From Candidatus Omnitrophota bacterium (GTDB lineage: Bacteria > Omnitrophota > Gorgyraeia > Aquiviventales > Aquiviventaceae): 12,044 bases of DNA. The stretch covers positions 1 to 12,044 of the forward strand of contig JACPAW010000135.1 of NCBI GenBank assembly GCA_016180605.1, read 5' to 3'. Made by a program: the position numbers and the translations under genes. Each line of letters starts with the position of its first letter. Position 1 is the stretch's first letter. Positions 11,952 to 12,044 of this stretch are shown piece after piece. Below the pieces are notes generated by a model. That model was not told the DNA's origin. It saw only the letters and a program-made list of their open reading frames with translations, and did no database searches.

Positions 11952-12044
11952 ATTTAGAATAAAGTTCCACGATCAGTTGTTCTTGAATGGTCATGCCTGT
12001 GTCGTCTTTCTGCGGAGCGCGCAGAATCGATCCTTTCAGTTGCT
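11950..12044 (-). pseudogene. rpsD: Displaced 3' end of rpsD (last 30 codons and stop), inverted
   Basis: Read on the minus strand from the window end, the frame gives QLKGSILRAPQKDDTGMTIQ followed by EQLIVELYSK and TAG. This matches the C-terminus of S4, whose last residues are usually 'LIVExYSk'. Compared with the family, about 7 residues (near 'WLEVDxx') are missing between the plus-strand part (to residue 171) and this part; they would lie just beyond the right end of the window. Together the two pieces make an S4 of normal length, about 208 residues. Confidence 0.88.

Overview
The window is the inside of a long bacterial ribosomal-protein superoperon (S10 - spc - alpha order), read left to right with almost no space between genes. 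It opens inside rplB (L2) and runs rpsS, rplV, rpsC, rplP, rpmC, rpsQ, rplN, rplX, rplE, rpsN, rpsH, rplF, rplR, rpsE, rplO, secY, adk, map, infA, rpmJ, rpsM, rpsK, rpsD. rpmD (L30) is missing from its usual place between rpsE and rplO. No internal promoter or terminator is evident. Several gene pairs overlap (ATGA or TGATG), which suggests translational coupling. Together the genes supply ribosomal proteins, an initiation factor, the Sec translocon channel, adenylate kinase and the enzyme that removes the initiator methionine.

The organism is a bacterium of moderate GC. Its S14 is the short zinc type, and S4, L36, L24 and the Adk lid also carry four-ligand zinc sites. The RpoA N-terminus and the lack of L30 look most like the PVC/Omnitrophota side of the tree. 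That placement comes from recognising protein style, not from a search, and is tentative. Many of the ribosomal proteins carry Ala/Pro/Lys/Glu-rich tails.

Four places break the ordinary pattern. (1) At 4579-4713 a 135-bp element sits exactly in the original rpsH start region. It has 15-bp terminal inverted repeats (one mismatch) and a 5-bp target duplication (ATGAT). Inside the terminal stem are three tightly packed hairpins, a cloverleaf-like fold. The element appears to have displaced the S8 start, rebuilt it in the duplicated target, and supplied both an SD-like sequence and an upstream ORF that ends on the new start codon. This is the best candidate for an undescribed element. (2) At 5113-5190, before rplF, there is a degenerate tandem array of 8-mers (consensus near GTTAACGC) containing a 30-bp near-palindrome. 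(3) At 1237-1342 a perfect 53-bp tandem duplication repeats the rplV stop, the rpsC ribosome-binding site and the rpsC start. (4) From about 11740 to the right end the sequence turns over: the minus strand carries the rpsD 3' end, a strong SD and the first 66 codons of rpoA. The rpsD frame on the plus strand therefore runs into antisense rpoA and ends in a false C-terminus. An inverted chimera from amplification or assembly is the likeliest cause; a small real inversion is the alternative.
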